DNA of 64,000 bases, taken from positions 124,001 through 188,000 of the forward strand of contig JAPPGA010000034.1 of the NCBI GenBank assembly GCA_028821515.1, read 5' to 3'. Made by a program: the position numbers and the translations under genes. The notes beneath the pieces are model-generated. The model made no database searches. It saw nothing but the letters and a program-made list of their open reading frames with translations, and had not been told where the DNA came from. The stretch is from Gammaproteobacteria bacterium (lineage in GTDB: Bacteria > Pseudomonadota > Gammaproteobacteria > Pseudomonadales > Azotimanducaceae). Shown here one piece after another: positions 14,854-25,000 of this stretch. Each line of letters opens with the position of its first letter. Position 1 is the stretch's first letter.

Positions 14854-17800
14854 TCACGCGGATTCCGCCGCGCCAGCCAGCAGGGCGTCCATGTGAGCGG
14901 CTGCTCGGCCCGCGATGTCCGCAATCATGCCCGGCAACGCATCGAAGCTGTCGACCTCGCAGGCTTCGGCAATTGTGGCTTTCTGATCTGGCGGTGCCAA
15001 CCGGGGGTCGAACGAGTCTGCACACGCCATGCGGAAAAACCCGTCGAGGTTCTGCCACAGCGAGGCGGCCCCGCTTAAGTCGGCAGCGATGCGGGCGTCG
15101 ATCAGGCCCTGCCCGGCGGCGGATTCGAAGACGGGAACCAATCCCCTGGTGACGGTTCCGGCGCCGGTCAGTTGCAGGTACTCGGCAACGAGTTCGATGT
15201 CAGCGAGGCCGCCCGGGCCGTGCAGCACATCCCACGTGTCGCCGGCGCGGTGTTGTTCTGCCTCGCGCGTTCTGGCGATGGAGATATCGGCCGCAACACT
15301 GCTTCGGTCATGGGGATGGGAAAGTACGGACTCCCTGAAAGCCTCGAAGCTGTTGCCGAGGTCGCCTTCGGCATCGATGACGCGGGCATGAGCCAGCATG
15401 CGCAGTTCGGCGACCGACGCCGCGTTGTCGAAGTGCTCGCGTAGCGCGGTCATCGTGCAGGTGCTGCGGGAACCCGGCAGGGAATAGACCGGACGGGCCT
15501 CGAACAGAATTCCTTCGGGGGACAGGTCGCCCGCGAGCCGCATGAATCGCTGGAGCAACCGCGCATGCCAGTCTTGTGGCGACAACCGCGGGACGCCGGC
15601 GGGTATGGGATCGTGGTCGTAGAGGAACAGCAGTTGAACCGGGCCGCCGGTCGCGAACTCCCGCCGGCCCAGGGCGCCGAGCGCGACCAGGGCGATGCGT
15701 CCGCCGGGAATCTCGCCATGCTCCGCCGCGAACTCTTTCCTGGCAGCCGATAGAAGGGTGCCCAGGCACGTGTCCAGGATGTCCGACAGCGGCCGCGCAG
15801 CGTCCATGGGCGCAATGACTCCCCGCAGCATGTGGACGCCGAGCTGGAACGTGCGCTGCTCCGCCCAGGTTCTTGCCTCTCCGGCGAGGTCATCCGCCAT
15901 CGGTGACCTGGCGGCGATGGCGGCGAGTTGCGCGCGCATCTCCTGCGCGTCGAATTCCCGCTCGTAGAAGAGGCGCACGAGGCCCCGGCGCGCGATCCGC
16001 GCTTCTTCCGGGTCCAGTCCAAGGTCATCCGGAAGCTGCAGGTCGGTGAACTCCTGGGTACGCAGGCTCTCCTGCACGTAGGGATAGCGCGCTATCCACA
16101 TCGACAGGCGCGGCGCGCCGCCGATCAGGTCGCCGACCAGGTCGGTGACCCGCCTGGCCCCGGTGGAGATGTCGTGCAGGACCAGCCACAGGGATGGAAC
16201 CACGACGAGAGCGGCCACCGAGGAGACCACCACGCCATAGGCCAGGGCGACCGCCATGGGGCTCAGGGTCTGCGTCGCCACGCTCGTGCTCAGCATCAAC
16301 GGCGTCAGGCCGGCGAACGTGGTGACGGACGTGATCAGGATCGGACGGAAACGCGACACGGCGCCGCTGATCAGCGCATCGTGTAGCGAGTCCCCCGCTG
16401 CCCGATAGCGATTGACGCCGTGCAGCAGGATCAGGGTGGCGTTGATGACGACACCGGAGGCTGCGACGATACCGAAGACCGACGTCATGGACAGACCCGT
16501 GATGTAACCGAACCCTTTCATCAGGATGTGGCCCCAGATGGCGCCGACGAAGGCAAACGGGAGGACCGTCATGATGATGAGCGGCTGCGTGTAGGACTGC
16601 AGCGGAATCGCCAGCAACGCGAACACCGCGAACATCCCCATCAGGAACAGCGGCAGGAGGCTTTTGCTGATCTCCTGCTGCTGCTCGATGTTCTCGAGCG
16701 TGTAGGACACGCTGGGGTATCGGGCCAGCAGATCCGGGAGAAACTCCGCCTGCAGGTCGGCTATCACGGCGCCGGCCGTGGTGACCAGGAGATCGACCTT
16801 GGCGGTGATGTTGATGGAACGTGCGCCTCTCGTACGCACGATGTTCGAGACACCCCGGCCCGCCTCCACTTCGGCAACCGTTCCGAACGGTGCGTCACCG
16901 CCATTCGGGGTGCGGATGCGCAGGGCGGAAAGGGACTTGAGAGAGCTGCGCTCCTCCTCCGTGTAGCGCACCATGATGCGGACATCGTCGCGGCCACGCT
17001 GAATGCGTTGTGCTTCCTCACCATAGAATGCTTGCCGCACCTGGTGCCCGAGGTCGGTCAGGGTGATGCCAAGCGCCTCCCCCGCCGGCGTTACCGACAG
17101 CTTGAGTTCCTCCTTGCCGGGACGGAAGGAATCGGCGATTTCGGAGAGGCCCGGATACTCCTTGAGCTTCCGCCTTATCGCGGCGGATACGGCTACGAGC
17201 CCTTCCGTGTCGTCGCCGTAGATTCGAATACCGACGTCGTTTCCGGCAGTGATGCGGTCGGAGACATAGGAAAGCTCAGCGTCCGCAGGGATCGATCCGA
17301 GCGCGTCCCTCCATAGTCGCATGATCTCGGCGGTTGAGATTTCCCGCTCCGTGCTGGGCGTCAACTGCAGTGAGACCTCGCCGAGGTGGGAACCGAATGG
17401 TTCGGGCATGCCGACTCCGACCGCGGCACTTGGATGGCCTCCCATCGCTTCCAGGATATGCAGAACGGGGGACTCGCCGTCCTCGGTGGCGAGTTGACCC
17501 TTAAGCCGTTGTCCGGAGCCGGACAGTTGCTCGATGACCCGGTGCGTTTCGCTTTCGCTGACACCGAGCGGCATCGTGAGTCTGGCGACCACGCGGTCGG
17601 CAGGTGCCGATTCCATGAAGTTGAAGGGCAGGTGGCCGCTGGAAACGAACCCTACGGCGGACGCGATGGCGGCGAAGGCGATGGCGAGTGTCAGGTGCCG
17701 GGCGCGCAGGGCCTGCTCGACAAGACGGCGGAAAGGGTTGTTGACGAACCACGTGAGCGTCGACTCGAATCGGACCTGCACTCGCGCGAATGCGGCCCCC

Positions 17801-19416
17801 ATTGAGCTCAAGCCTCCAAGCATATGCGCCGCGTACACGAGGGCGGCCGCTGCCACCGCGAGCCCCACGCCGGAACGCATGTCCGGCGCGACGGCGAAGG
17901 CCGCAATCACCACGGTGACGAGGAACGCCATCCCGAACTCACCGAGGGGCATCCGTGCGCTGCGGTGGCCCAGGTGCGCGGGTAACACCATCTGGCACTC
18001 GATCAGGGAGAAGGCCAGGCAGCAGAGGACGACGGCGGAAATGCCCGCCATCATCTCGCCCGCGGCGCCAACCACGAACAGGAGTGGCGTGAATGCGGCC
18101 GCCGTCGTCAGAACGCCGAACGTCACCGGCAACATCACCCGTTGGGCACCCTCGATGGCGCCCGCAAGTTGCCCCGCCCCGCCCCGGTGGGACACGTACG
18201 TGCTCTCTCCGACCACCACGGCGTCATCCACGATCATGCCGAGCGCGAGGATGAATCCGACCAGGGAAACGGCGTCGATGGAGTAGCCGAACCAATAGAC
18301 GAGAAAGATCGCGCCGAGAAACGCGATCGGGATGCCGGCGGCGACCCACAGCGCGAGATGGGGCCGCAGGAACAGCGCCAGCAGAACGAGCACCATCAGC
18401 AGTCCCTGTACACCGCTGTCGACAAGGGCGCCGAGGCGGTCCGTCAACAGGGTGGATTCGTCGTTCCAGAGCGTCAGCTTGACGCCCTCGGGGTAGTTCC
18501 CGGCCGACTCGTCGACATAACGCCGTACCGTTTCGCTGATCTCACGCAGGTCCTGGTTGCCCACGCGGGAAACCTGGACGAGGGCGGCCGGCTTGCCGTT
18601 GAACCATAGTGCCTGGCTGGTATCCGCAAATCCGTCAACGACGCGCGCCACGTCCTTGAGCAGTACGCGCGTGCCGTCGTCGCGGGCGGTGACCACGAGG
18701 TTCTCCAGTTCGGGCCCCCAGTAGGCCTGGCCGCGGGTGCGCAACAGGAGTTCGCCCTGGTCAGTCTTGATGGAACCGCCGGGAAGGTCGACAGACCCTT
18801 TGCGTACGGCCGCCGCCACGTCGTCGAAGGTCAGCCTGTTGCGCAGCAATGCGGGTTGCGAGAGCTCGATCGAAATCTCGTAGGGACGGGTATTGGCGAC
18901 GCTGGCATGGGTGATGTTCGGCTGGCGGAGGATGTCGTCGCGAACCCGCCGGGCGAGTTCCTTCAGTGCGCGTTCATCCATCGGTCCGGTGACCGCGATC
19001 TCCGAGACCACGTTCGCCAGCGCGACGAGGCGGACGATCGGTTTTTCCGTTTCTTCTGGAAAGGTGACGATCGCGTTGACCTGGGTCTCCACTTCTCCGA
19101 GTACGGTCGCGGGATCGGCATCGAAGAACAGGTTCACCTGTACCGTGCAGAGACCTTCGTCGGCGATGGAGAGAATCTCCTTGATGCCGACGATGCCTTC
19201 GAGCTGCTCCTCGACCCGGATGCAGACCCCCGACTCAACCTCCTCGGGCGCGGCGCCGAGATAGGGCACGGTCACGGTCACGAGTGGAACGTCGAGGTCG
19301 GGATACACCCTGACGGGAATCTGGTTCAGCGCGGCGAGGCCGGCAAGAACCGCAAAGCCCATGAGGAGATTGGCCGCCACGTGGTTGGTGGCAAACCAGG
19401 CGACGACGCGGTTCAT
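14854..19416 (-). CDS. RND efflux permease fused to a catalytically degenerate GlnE-like domain
   Basis: A single 1520-residue frame. Residues 1-1085 form a complete RND permease: the N-terminal MNRVVAWFATNHVAANLLMG helix, two periplasmic porter loops, and the TM4 proton-relay pair D397/D398 in LGMIVDDAVVVGE. The ending LVVVPSLWLVLHDI fits TM12. An extra hydrophobic pair at about 495-535 lies between TM6 and TM7. Residues about 1100-1520 match, in order, the C-terminal adenylyltransferase half of GlnE: PRLSMWIARYP, VALGALGRREF (GlnE GKLGGxEL), GGPVQLLFLY (GSDLDLIFLY), EGILFEARPVYSLPG (GILYEVDARLRPSG) and WDVLHGPGGLADIELVAEYL (the D-I-K-x-x-x-GG-x-x-DIEF block). The catalytic Asp residues are replaced, so this is probably a regulatory pseudoenzyme on the cytoplasmic end of the pump. 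It overlaps its adaptor gene by 4 bases. Confidence 0.93.
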   Translation of the reverse strand: MNRVVAWFATNHVAANLLMGFAVLAGLAALNQIPVRVYPDLDVPLVTVTVPYLGAAPEEVESGVCIRVEEQLEGIVGIKEILSIADEGLCTVQVNLFFDADPATVLGEVETQVNAIVTFPEETEKPIVRLVALANVVSEIAVTGPMDERALKELARRVRDDILRQPNITHASVANTRPYEISIELSQPALLRNRLTFDDVAAAVRKGSVDLPGGSIKTDQGELLLRTRGQAYWGPELENLVVTARDDGTRVLLKDVARVVDGFADTSQALWFNGKPAALVQVSRVGNQDLREISETVRRYVDESAGNYPEGVKLTLWNDESTLLTDRLGALVDSGVQGLLMVLVLLALFLRPHLALWVAAGIPIAFLGAIFLVYWFGYSIDAVSLVGFILALGMIVDDAVVVGESTYVSHRGGAGQLAGAIEGAQRVMLPVTFGVLTTAAAFTPLLFVVGAAGEMMAGISAVVLCCLAFSLIECQMVLPAHLGHRSARMPLGEFGMAFLVTVVIAAFAVAPDMRSGVGLAVAAAALVYAAHMLGGLSSMGAAFARVQVRFESTLTWFVNNPFRRLVEQALRARHLTLAIAFAAIASAVGFVSSGHLPFNFMESAPADRVVARLTMPLGVSESETHRVIEQLSGSGQRLKGQLATEDGESPVLHILEAMGGHPSAAVGVGMPEPFGSHLGEVSLQLTPSTEREISTAEIMRLWRDALGSIPADAELSYVSDRITAGNDVGIRIYGDDTEGLVAVSAAIRRKLKEYPGLSEIADSFRPGKEELKLSVTPAGEALGITLTDLGHQVRQAFYGEEAQRIQRGRDDVRIMVRYTEEERSSLKSLSALRIRTPNGGDAPFGTVAEVEAGRGVSNIVRTRGARSINITAKVDLLVTTAGAVIADLQAEFLPDLLARYPSVSYTLENIEQQQEISKSLLPLFLMGMFAVFALLAIPLQSYTQPLIIMTVLPFAFVGAIWGHILMKGFGYITGLSMTSVFGIVAASGVVINATLILLHGVNRYRAAGDSLHDALISGAVSRFRPILITSVTTFAGLTPLMLSTSVATQTLSPMAVALAYGVVVSSVAALVVVPSLWLVLHDISTGARRVTDLVGDLIGGAPRLSMWIARYPYVQESLRTQEFTDLQLPDDLGLDPEEARIARRGLVRLFYEREFDAQEMRAQLAAIAARSPMADDLAGEARTWAEQRTFQLGVHMLRGVIAPMDAARPLSDILDTCLGTLLSAARKEFAAEHGEIPGGRIALVALGALGRREFATGGPVQLLFLYDHDPIPAGVPRLSPQDWHARLLQRFMRLAGDLSPEGILFEARPVYSLPGSRSTCTMTALREHFDNAASVAELRMLAHARVIDAEGDLGNSFEAFRESVLSHPHDRSSVAADISIARTREAEQHRAGDTWDVLHGPGGLADIELVAEYLQLTGAGTVTRGLVPVFESAAGQGLIDARIAADLSGAASLWQNLDGFFRMACADSFDPRLAPPDQKATIAEACEVDSFDALPGMIADIAGRAAAHMDALLAGAAESA

Positions 19417-20636
19417 GGCGATTCGGTGCCTTCGGCCTGTCCGTCAAACTCCGAGAGTTGCGAATTGGGGAACCGGGGCGGCGCCGACGACTCTACGGGT
19501 CGCACGCGCTGGCCCTCGATGGCGCTGGCCAGGACGGACAGGCAGACCGTCTCGCCCGCGGCGATGCCACCGCGCAGGTAAGCGGTTTCGCCGGTCAGGC
19601 GCAGTACTTCAACGTCGCGAGACGCGAGGCGGCCGTCAGTGCCTACGACGTAGAGCCGGTCGCCGGCCTGCAGTGCCGACCGCGGCACGGCGACGATGTC
19701 GTCGAACGTACGGCCGATGATCTCGGCTTCCACGAAAAGCCCCACCTTCAACGGCGGCGTCTCGTCCGGTTGATCGTAAGGTCGCGCCACCTGTGCGATC
19801 AGGTTGACCATGCGGGTCTCCGGGTCCAGTTCGCCTTCCGTGCGCACGACTCGCCCGGGCCAGGAACGCGCGAGGCCGGCGAACGGCGCCCGCAGGACAA
19901 CCCGGGGCATCGTGCTTTCGCTGTTCGTGGTGCGCGCGAGCGAGAGCGGCAGGAATTTAAGGTCCTCGTCGCGCACCGGCAGGCGCACTTCCGCGAAGTC
20001 GATGGAGTAGAGCGTGGCGATGGACTCTCCGCGATTGACGAATTGCCCGGCATCGATACGCTCGGTGCGCACCCGGCCGTCGTAAGGCGCTACCAGGCGT
20101 GTTCGCTCGAGGTCACGTTCGGCCCGTTGTGTCCTGGCGTTCGCCTCGCGCAACGAAGCCCGGGCGATGGTGAGCCGGTTCAGTGCATCGTCGCGCTGGG
20201 ATTCGCTCACTGATTGCCTTTCGGTCAGTTCGTCCTGGCGCTGGTAGGCCTTTTCGGCGTTAGCCAGTTCGCTCTGGGCGGATGCCAGGTTGGCGCGGGA
20301 CTGTTCGAGGGCGACCTCGTAGTCAATGCGCTCAATCTCTACCAGGACATCGCCTTCCTCGAAAAACCCGCCGGACACCATCGCTGGCGAAACGGAGAGG
20401 ACCCTGCCGGACACCTCGGCCACCAGGCTGCTTTCGGTCTTTGGCATGACCGTGCCATGGGCGGTCACGGTCATGCGCACCGGCTGTGGCATTGCCCGCA
20501 TGGTCTGGACGGCGGGAATCTCTTCGGGTTGTGCCTGGGTATCGAGATCGGGGCCGGTGGCGACGATGAGCGCCGCGAGCGCGAGGCCGGCGACCACGAC
20601 AACGGCAGGCCCGAGATAGCGTTTGGTCAGAGCCAT
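19413..20636 (-). CDS. RND efflux periplasmic adaptor (membrane fusion protein)
   Basis: A 407-residue HlyD/AcrA-like adaptor. An N-terminal membrane anchor (residues 11-27, AVVVVAGLALAALIVATG) is followed by the lipoyl half-motif SSLVAEVSGRVLSV. A long coiled-coil hairpin (residues about 105-185, ALEQSRANLASAQSELANAEKAYQRQ onward in part) leads to the returning half ERTRLVAPYDGRVRTERID. Beta-barrel and membrane-proximal domains complete the protein, with FDDIVAVPRSALQAGDRLYVV. The adaptor bridges the inner-membrane permease to an outer-membrane channel, which is not encoded nearby. Its stop overlaps the permease start (ATGA). Confidence 0.92.
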   Translation of the reverse strand: MALTKRYLGPAVVVVAGLALAALIVATGPDLDTQAQPEEIPAVQTMRAMPQPVRMTVTAHGTVMPKTESSLVAEVSGRVLSVSPAMVSGGFFEEGDVLVEIERIDYEVALEQSRANLASAQSELANAEKAYQRQDELTERQSVSESQRDDALNRLTIARASLREANARTQRAERDLERTRLVAPYDGRVRTERIDAGQFVNRGESIATLYSIDFAEVRLPVRDEDLKFLPLSLARTTNSESTMPRVVLRAPFAGLARSWPGRVVRTEGELDPETRMVNLIAQVARPYDQPDETPPLKVGLFVEAEIIGRTFDDIVAVPRSALQAGDRLYVVGTDGRLASRDVEVLRLTGETAYLRGGIAAGETVCLSVLASAIEGQRVRPVESSAPPRFPNSQLSEFDGQAEGTESP

Positions 20637-20963
20637 GGCGTTCGGCCCGGTATCGCATCAATGCCGCGATGGCCAGGTATTCGTGCCGTCGCCAGGCGGC
20701 GTCCGTGACCTGAGGGCGACTGGTTGAACATGGGAGGTGATCGGTGACTTAACGAGCAGCCTGGTGGAAAATGCAGTGGTCGTGTGATTCCCATAATAGG
20801 CATCGGCGGCTTCTTGTCCACGTGGCGCGGGTTCGGGGGGCGCGCTCCACCACAATCCGGGTAGTTCATTTGTTCTAGAACCGGACAATTCCATTTGTTT
20901 GACAGCATGCCCGGTGGACCCTTCGGCCAGAGTTGGCGACAATAGCTGTCGGGAGGGTGAAAG
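20637..20963. other. Intergenic region between divergent RND operons
   Basis: A 327-base gap lies between the start codons of two divergently transcribed adaptor genes and must hold both promoters. A perfect TTGACA lies at 20899-20904 on the plus strand, but the hexamer 17 bases further on is not a good -10 box. A GGGAGGGTGAAAG ribosome-binding stretch precedes the ATG at 20964. There is no adjacent regulator gene and no obvious palindromic operator. Stretches around 20855-20895 are relatively A/T-rich (CATTTGTT repeated). Confidence 0.45.
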
Positions 20964-22031
20964 ATGTCGCAAGAATCCGAAGATCGGTCCGACCGGCCTC
21001 GATGGTATGGCTTTGCGCAGTTGGCCGGGGTCGTGGTCCTGATTGCGGTGGCGCTGTACTTCGCGAGGGCGCCTGACCGCGTGGAACGTCAATCCGTGCC
21101 TGATTCCGAGGCTGCGGGTGGCACGCCCGTCGTCAACGTGATCCAGCCGGCTCCTACCGCCGAAGCCCTGAGCCTGCGCCTGACGGGTGCCGTCAGGCTG
21201 GAGCGGAGGGCGAGCGTGGTTTCCGAAGTTACGGGTCGCGTGGTCTGGATCTCGCCGAATTTCAGCAGCGGCGGATCGATCGCCGCGAACGAGGACATCT
21301 TGCGAATCGATCCGACGGAGTTCCAGCTTCGCGTGGAAGCCGCGGAAGCGGCGGCGGCGGTAGCGCGGGAGATATCCGCTACCGCCGTCGGGGGAGCGAA
21401 CGCGGCGTTGAAGCTGGCGCAGCTTTCGCTCAACCGGACGAGCATTTCCTTCCCCTACGACAGCCGCGTGCTGAATGCGGATGTCGAGGTAGGAGAACTG
21501 GTCGGGCCGCCCGACGACGTCGGCCGCGACGCCTCGCTGGGGGTCATCTATCGGGCCGAGGCGCTGCAGGCGGAAGTGCCGATCGAACTTGCCGACCTTG
21601 AACGCTTAAGCCCGGCGATCGGCCGGTCCGCGCGACTGCATGTCGGGCCGGACACCTTTGAGGCGGAAGTGGTACGGGTGTCCTGGATGGTTGCGCCCAA
21701 GACTCGCCTCGCCACGCTGTTCCTCAGGTTCTCGGGCGAAGTGCCGGTCTCGTCCCTGCCCCTGCCGGGCAACTTCGTGGTGGCCGAGATCATGGGGCCG
21801 ATGCAGAAGAACGTCTTCGTGCTGCCGGAGTCGGCGCTGCGGGAGGGCGACAGTGTCTGGGTCGTCGAAGACGGCTCCCTTGTGGTGCGGCAAACAGGGG
21901 TCCTCGGACGCGTCGGGGCCGATTGGGTGACGAACGCATTCGATGCGGGTCAGGGGATCGTGGTCGGCACGGTACCGGGAGCCCGGCCAGGCATGGCGGT
22001 GGCGGTCTCGGCTGAAGCCTCCTCGGCATAA
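20964..22031 (+). CDS. RND efflux periplasmic adaptor with short hairpin
   Basis: A 355-residue membrane fusion protein. It has an N-terminal anchor helix (residues about 15-33), the first lipoyl half (RASVVSEVTGRVVWIS), the returning half (LNRTSISFPYDSRVLNADVEV), and a barrel region ending with KNVFVLPESALREGDSVWVV. The segment between the lipoyl halves is only about 45 residues, so the alpha-hairpin is much shorter than in the 407-residue adaptor of the divergent operon. This may be a short-hairpin type or a deletion. A good ribosome-binding site precedes ATG 20964. The next gene, 11 bases on, is a broken permease, so this adaptor may have no working partner. Confidence 0.87.
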   Translation: MSQESEDRSDRPRWYGFAQLAGVVVLIAVALYFARAPDRVERQSVPDSEAAGGTPVVNVIQPAPTAEALSLRLTGAVRLERRASVVSEVTGRVVWISPNFSSGGSIAANEDILRIDPTEFQLRVEAAEAAAAVAREISATAVGGANAALKLAQLSLNRTSISFPYDSRVLNADVEVGELVGPPDDVGRDASLGVIYRAEALQAEVPIELADLERLSPAIGRSARLHVGPDTFEAEVVRVSWMVAPKTRLATLFLRFSGEVPVSSLPLPGNFVVAEIMGPMQKNVFVLPESALREGDSVWVVEDGSLVVRQTGVLGRVGADWVTNAFDAGQGIVVGTVPGARPGMAVAVSAEASSA

Positions 22032-22042
22032 CGGGGCCAGGC

Positions 22043-25000
22043 ATGAGCACCACTGATAGCGAAGCCACGGCGGCGCAGGCGACCTCCAGCGAGAAAGGCC
22101 TGATCGCATACTTCGCCGCCAATCCGGTGGCTGGCAACCTGTTGATGCTGTTTCTCCTCGTGGGGGGCGTCATCGCCGGATCGCAGCTACCGGTGCAGCA
22201 CTCTCCGGAACTCGATCTGCGAAGGGTCATGGTGACGGTGGCAGCCCCGGGTTCGTCTGCGAAAGAGATCGAGGAGGACATCAACCGCCGCATCGAGGAG
22301 AGCGTCGTCGGCCTTGCCGGGGTCGAGCGGGTCGTGGCGGTCGCGAAAGAAGGCCTCGGCAGGGTCGAGATCGAACTCGCGACCTTCGCGGATGCGGACG
22401 CGACACTCGACGACGTCAAGACCGCGGTAGACGCCATCGAGAATTTTCCGCCCGCCATCGCGGAACAGCCGGAAGTGGAACTCAAACGTGCCGCGCTCGA
22501 GGTCATGACACTGGCCGTGAGGTCGCCGGCCGTTTCGGAGGATGGCTTGCGGGCTGCCGCCGAAGACGTGCGCGACGGGCATCGCTTAACCTGACGTTCG
22601 GGGAACTGCGCACTGACGCTGGCGGAGTGGTCCTGCACACCGTCGCCAAGCGCCGGGTCGGCGAGGAGTTCGAGGACATTCCGCTCATCACGCAACTCGA
22701 CGGAACCATCCTGACGCTCGGCGACGTCGCGACGATACGGGACGGCTTCGTCGACCAGGACATCAGGACCCGGGTCGACGGCGAGCCGGCGGTCCTGGTT
22801 CGCGTCAATGCCACCGAGAAGCAGTCCATCGCCGAGGTGGCGGACGAAATCACGGCCTGGCGCGCGGACTACGTCGCGCCCGACGGCGTATCTGTGGAGG
22901 TATGGAACGACAGGGCGCGGTCGGCCCTCGACAGGATATCGTACGTCCTCAGCAACGCGATGATCGGTACGGTCCTGGTCTTCCTCCTGCTCGTGGTCGT
23001 GTTCGATCTTCGCGTTGCCATCTGGATTACCGTTGGCATCCTTCTGTCCTTCGTCGGCGCGCTGCTATTTTTCGATCTCGCGGACCTGACTCTCAACATG
23101 GGGACGATCTTCGCCCTGTTCCTGCTGGTCGGCATCGTGGTGGACGACGCCGTGGTGGTCGGCGAGAGCATCGCCGCGGAACGCGCCCGGGGCAGGACCG
23201 CGCTGGCGGCGGCGATTTCGGGCGCGCGGGTCATGGTAGGGCCGATCACCGTGGGTGTGCTCACCACGATCGTTGCGCTGATGCCGTTTCTGTTCGTGAC
23301 TGCGGGCGTTTACCAGATCGTGAGTGTCATCCCTTTTGTGGCGCTGTTCGTGCTCGGGGTCTCGCTGATCGAGGCGTTCTTCATCCTGCCCGCGCACCTG
23401 TCACACGAGAAGCCATGGAGCCTCGCGCCCTTGACCACCATTCAGCATTGGGTTGGGGAGCGGCTGGACACGTTTCGGGACCAGGTGGTCGCCCCTGCGG
23501 TCTCGTGGTCCATACATCACGTCTGGAGAACGCTCGCGATCGGTGCACTGTTCGTGCTGGGCGCGCTCGTGCTGCTCCGCTCGGAGACGGTCCGCATCAT
23601 CGTACTGAACGAAGGCGCTTACAGCGCCGGCATGGTGCAGGCGGATCTGCACCTGCCGGTCGGCTCGCCGTTCGAGCAGACGCTGGCCGTCGCGGAACGG
23701 TTCGTGGATGCGGCAGGGACGATCAACGATCAACTCGAAGGGACTTCGGTCAAGTTCGTCAGCATTCTTGTCGGCAATCTCGTGTCGACGCAGACACATA
23801 GCGAGGTAAGCAACAACAGCCACCTGGCCTCGGTCCGGTTGCATCTCGAGGATCAGCCCGTGCGCGTGGCCACGCCCGAGGAAGTCGCCCAGGCGTGGCG
23901 CCTGACCGTTGGCGACGTCTCTGGCCTCGAGGGGGTCGAATACCAGACATCGGGAATCAAGCCCCAGCCGAACGTGGCCTATGCGATCCAGCACGACGAT
24001 GCGGAACTCCTGCGGGAGGCTGCCACGGAGCTGAGAGGGCGCATGGCGGAGTTGCCGGGCCTGTATGAAATATCGGACAGCCTGGCGCTCGGCAAACGCC
24101 ATCTCGAGATTCGCATCACTCCGGCCGGCAAGGCTGCGGGGCTGACGCCGGCGGCGATCGGAAAACAGTTGCGCGCCAACTTCCATGGACTCGAGGTTCA
24201 GCGGATCCAGCGGGGGCGCGAGGAAATCAAGGTCATGGTTCGGTATCCCGCCGAGCGGCGGCGCAGCCTGCAGGAACTGGCGAGTGAACGTATTTATCGA
24301 CCGGGAGGCGGTGAGGTGCCGCTGTCCCTGGTGGCGCAGCTCACGGAGCGTCGCGAACTGGCGGAGATAACGCGAATCGACGGCAAGCAGACGGCCCTCG
24401 TGAGCGGTTTTGCGGATCTCGCCGTCGTCACCCCCGGCCAGGCGAGGCGGGTGATCGCGGAGCAGGTCATCCCCGACCTGGTCGCGAAATACCCGGGGCT
24501 CAGGATAGGCATCGATGGCGGCGCCCGCGACGAGAGGAAGATGCTGGAGACCCTGGGGATACTGGTTCCCGTCGTGCTGCTCGCCATGTATGCGCTCATG
24601 GCGGCGTTCCTGCGCAGTTATTGGAAGCCCCTGATTGCCGTGGCGGGACTGCCGATGGCCTTCGCCGGGGCGGTGTTCAGCCATTGGGTGCTCGGGTGGG
24701 ACTTCACAGCCATGTCGATATTCGGCGTGATCGCGGTGGGCGGGGTGATCGTCAACGACGCCCTGGTATTGCTGGACCGCTACAACATCCTGCGGCGCGG
24801 AGACGAGATGCTCCCGGCCATCGCCGCGGCATCCGCGGCGGCACGCCACCGGTTCCGGGCCGTGGTCCTTACCAGCCTGACGACGGTGGTGGGACTGTCT
24901 CCGCTGCTCTACGAGCGCAGCGACGAACTGGTCTTCCTGGTTCCGTTCGTCGTCAGCATGCTGGGCGGACTGGTGTTCTCGACCGTGTTCGTCCTGTTCC

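Noticed and set aside
14854-19416. Idea that the RND and GlnE-like parts are two genes joined by an error
   Set aside because: One uninterrupted frame runs through the junction, with residues 1085-1105 showing no frame change. A start codon for a separate GlnE-like gene with a ribosome site is not evident. It could still be an error, so it is listed as a check in the finding.
20899-20927. Full sigma-70 promoter from TTGACA at 20899
   Set aside because: The hexamer 17 bases downstream is TTCGGC, far from TATAAT, so only the -35 is suggestive.
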